Shown here: one piece after another, positions 61,367-64,000 of the stretch
How the letters are laid out: every line of letters begins with the position of its first letter
Position numbering within the stretch: position 1 is the first letter of the stretch
Translations under genes and position numbers: made by a program
Notes under the pieces: generated by a model
The model's input: the letters and a program-made list of their open reading frames with translations, nothing else
What the model was told of the DNA's origin: nothing
Databases searched by the model: none
From: Zychaea mexicana
Taxonomy: Eukaryota; Mucoromycota; Mucoromycetes; Mucorales; Lichtheimiaceae
NCBI RefSeq assembly: GCF_025766255.1
Contig: NW_026516697.1
Span: forward strand, 1-64,000
Direction of reading: 5' to 3'
Length of the DNA stretch: 64,000 bases

Positions 61367-61862
61367 ATTTTGGCTTTGCACGCCCCCAGACATATTTATA
61401 ACCGCCAATACCCTGAAGATAAGAACCTAAGGCTTCCCATCCATGACCATCATGAGGAGCAAAGACAGTATCAACAGAAGGACCAAGCTGTACGTGCACG
61501 CCTTTACCCTTTGACTCGTATGCAATGATTTCGGCGCCTCTGTTCATTGTATCATTATTGAATGTTGCGGCAGCATTGATACCGAAAACGCTTGCGGTAC
61601 TGTCACTGCCATGGCTTGTGCCTAAAGGCCCAACTTGCAGACAAAGTGAAAGGAGTCCTCGGATCCATCAGTATTCCCAACACCGAGAGTCTTTTCCCAA
61701 CCGAGACCGGTCGTGGGACCTACTTTTTGTCCCAGAGACATTTGGCCGGCAAGTTTTTCTGCCTTAACATAAGCTTCTTCTCAAGCTCAGAGATTGCTAC
61801 TGGGGGCACCCTGGGCCAGCCCGACAAGTGCGAATACGACGACAGGTGTAAGGGAGGAGATA
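61367..61862 (-). pseudogene. GH3 beta-glucosidase pseudogene (exon 1 only)
   Basis: This is the duplicate of 57608-58123. It is recognisable by LVGLAQGAPSSNL, EEAYVKAEKLAGQMSLGQKV, GWEKTLGVGN and GKGVHVQLGPSVD. The start ATG is lost, stops follow SSNL, a frame change occurs near 61640, and the FGEDPYLQG block is reduced to LGSYLQG. Homology ends exactly at the last base of exon 1 (…AATGTG). No downstream exons exist, so it cannot encode an enzyme. Confidence 0.88.
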
Positions 61863-63450
61863 ATTATTCTCCGCGGGTTATAGATCAATACAGAGTTAGT
61901 GTTATTGAGTTATTGTTTATAGATATCTGTTTCGAGCCCAACATTCCACATCTTTTTTATTTATCTTTTTTCTTTCCGGTTCTTACTTTACCGCGAAATT
62001 TCTGAAGAAGTGTCAGCTTCTTACTCTTGTACATGCGAACATCGGTTATAAGGAGTAATGATGAAACATGCTAATCATCAACGTACAGCAGGTATACATA
62101 CGATGGGAGCCATGCGATAATATTTATTCGTCCGTACACTAAGAGTTACGGGAGAGATTACTTCTACCAACAATGTTTTGCTATACTAACGATTCCCACC
62201 AAATAGTGGGACTCGACATCCGGCCCTGTTCAGCTTATGTAACTTACTTTTACTCATATCATTGATTCGCGTATGACCGCCCTTCTTTTTCCCACCCGCG
62301 CCGGAGTGGTATTTTGCGGGATCGCCTAATCCTTGCATTCACAAGACCAAACCGAGGTGTTCCAGCAAACCTTAAATAGCATCAAACGTACTCCGGCTTA
62401 ATATGTATAAGCGTCGATTCTGCAAAAACTGTTTTTATTGCTAATAATTGATTACCTAGTAGTCTATGCCATATACTTTGTCTCTTACTGCTTTTGCCAA
62501 GTATTTTCTAAAAACGTCGTATGTGCGGAGGATGGGGTCAGGAAGGTGCATGCAGGTCGTTATGTAGCTTACCAGGTTGAATCACGTACGTTTCACAGAG
62601 TTGAAATTCGCGCGTTCTATAAGGTATCACAACTACAGAACGACAAGACTCTGTTTTTTATGTATTTACAAAATCGCGACAAATGCTAGTAGCAGCGGTT
62701 GGAAAACGAGATATTGTATGCATTAGATGACAGAGACATCAATCCATTACTTGATGCGTACCGTTGATATATTGCATAGAGCAAGTTATTTTACTAGTTT
62801 TACCAAGACACGCAAGGAAGCCCGAGCTGCAAGACCACGGAGTACTCAATGCAGTTTATCATTTTTTCTACAGTGCCTGCATCAATCGGCATTTCGCGTT
62901 GCACAGAGTCTTGCCACTTTCAATTGCTATTCTAACCCACCTGCTTCTTTCTCTTGATGGCTGATGTGGCCCAGCTCCTCTTGGGATGCATAATCTTATT
63001 CTGTAAGCGAAGAAACGTGTTCGTCATCGAGAAGATTTACCCTGTGTACTGTATTACTGGATGTTCTGTTCGTTTATTGTGTGATCAGACTTAGCACTAG
63101 AAAGCTCAAGTACTTGATCATATGGCCGCAACTATGTATAAATCAAAAGCCTATAAGCAGGTGCGAATACCGAAACTACGTACAAGCATGAAATAGCTGA
63201 CACAAAAACACTGGCTACAATTGTATAAAGGGCAGTCGACGATATCTAGGCGTTCTCAGAGCACGACTACGGTGTGTGAGATGGAGGGTATGATAATAAG
63301 AACATAAGCTCTTCATTGTATCTTTGAATAGTGGCTCTCTGTCTGAATGCGTTACCAGTCCATTAAAGATATATCTATACTCATTAGATTCAATAGAGAG
63401 AAATAGAAAGCATACTTCTGATTACGGCAAGATACTGTACTTTGTATAGC
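61863..63450. repeat. Segmental duplication, copy 2 (upstream DNA of GH3 pseudogene)
   Basis: This is a diverged copy of 58124-59785 with many substitutions and small indels. It contains no gene. Together with 61367-61862 it makes a 2.1-kb duplicate unit. Confidence 0.8.
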
Positions 63451-64000
63451 CGTTTATTCGGCAGGAGAGATGCGTACGTGCAGACAATCAGGAGAAAAAA
63501 GTATGTGCATCATCGTTTCTTTTTCATGCGATCAAGGATGAATGATCGTTTTCAGCACAATTAAGTAAGACACTTAGTTACGGGAGTTTGTATAACTAAG
63601 AAGCACCACATTGACATATAAATAGGATAGTAACCTCACCGAGGCGTCGTATAAAATGCCGATCGAGAAAAAAGAGGAAATTGAAACAACAAGATAACAA
63701 GAGAGAGACTGTATAACAATGCGTCAAGTGGTTTCCGCAAAAACAAAAGAAAATACAGAGGAAGATACTAAGGCAGGACATCAAAAAAGTGGTTGAGGTT
63801 TTTATCTACGATGGCCTGTGATTATACTGTATATATTTTTTCCAGAGGATTGTAGTAGGAAGTAGATAGAAAGATGATAATAGTGGTTAAAAAAACCATT
63901 AACGTAGTAGTAAAAACAATAAGAATATGATAGTTGTGAAGATATAGTTAGAAAGGAGATAAGGGTTGGGGATGGATAACTGTTGGCAGTCAACACTAAA
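63451..64000. other. Window end, nothing recognised
   Basis: AT-rich sequence with short frames only. Confidence 0.4.

Overview
This is nuclear DNA of a filamentous fungus, most likely a Mucoromycota/Mucorales-type genome. The evidence is intron-rich genes with short GT-AG introns, an LRG1-type LIM-RhoGAP, a RAD17-type clamp loader, mitochondrial QCR2 and a secreted GH3 beta-glucosidase. There is also a dense mix of transposon classes: KDZ, PIF/Harbinger, Tc1/mariner, CACTA-like, Helitron, L1-like LINE and a solo LTR. I do not commit to a genus.

Bases 1-23938 are a head-to-tail array with the order E - S - E - S - E. E (about 2.5 kb) is a PIF/Harbinger-like element. It encodes a DDE transposase with a C-terminal chromodomain and, convergently, a small Cys/His protein. 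S (about 2.7 kb without insertions) carries a four-exon gene for a possible PD-(D/E)XK-like protein and a decayed piggyBac-like stretch. Both S copies hold the same Tc1/mariner element (1940-4465 and 11210-19748), so it landed before the duplication. Later insertions mark single copies: a solo LTR in an intron of S copy 1, a 699-bp Tc1/mariner MITE in the transposase of E copy B, and a complete-looking 6-kb KDZ transposon with 8-bp target duplication inside the mariner copy of S copy 2.

Bases 23939-27637 hold nothing I recognise. A decayed L1-like LINE on the minus strand follows (27638-32648), then three roughly 65-bp tandem repeats and an apparently intact two-gene PIF/Harbinger transposon (33407-36430).

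The conserved gene block is LRG1-like RhoGAP (minus, 37875-42365, 11 exons), RAD17-like checkpoint clamp loader (minus, 43967-46414, 10 exons including an 18-nt first exon) and QCR2 (plus, 48012-49833, 5 exons). The exon models of all three keep one reading frame throughout. RAD17 and QCR2 are divergent and share a 1.6-kb upstream region.

Bases 51681-53984 form a CACTA-like element with 3-bp TTT target duplication that carries a multi-exon, non-transposase ORF. A GH3 beta-glucosidase (minus, 55150-58123, 10 exons) follows. Its exon 1 and about 1.65 kb of upstream DNA are duplicated at 61367-63450 as a pseudogene, and a decayed Helitron (from 59863) lies between the copies. The strongest candidate for an undescribed system is element E with its chromodomain transposase and Cys/His partner, and the co-amplified nuclease-like gene in S.
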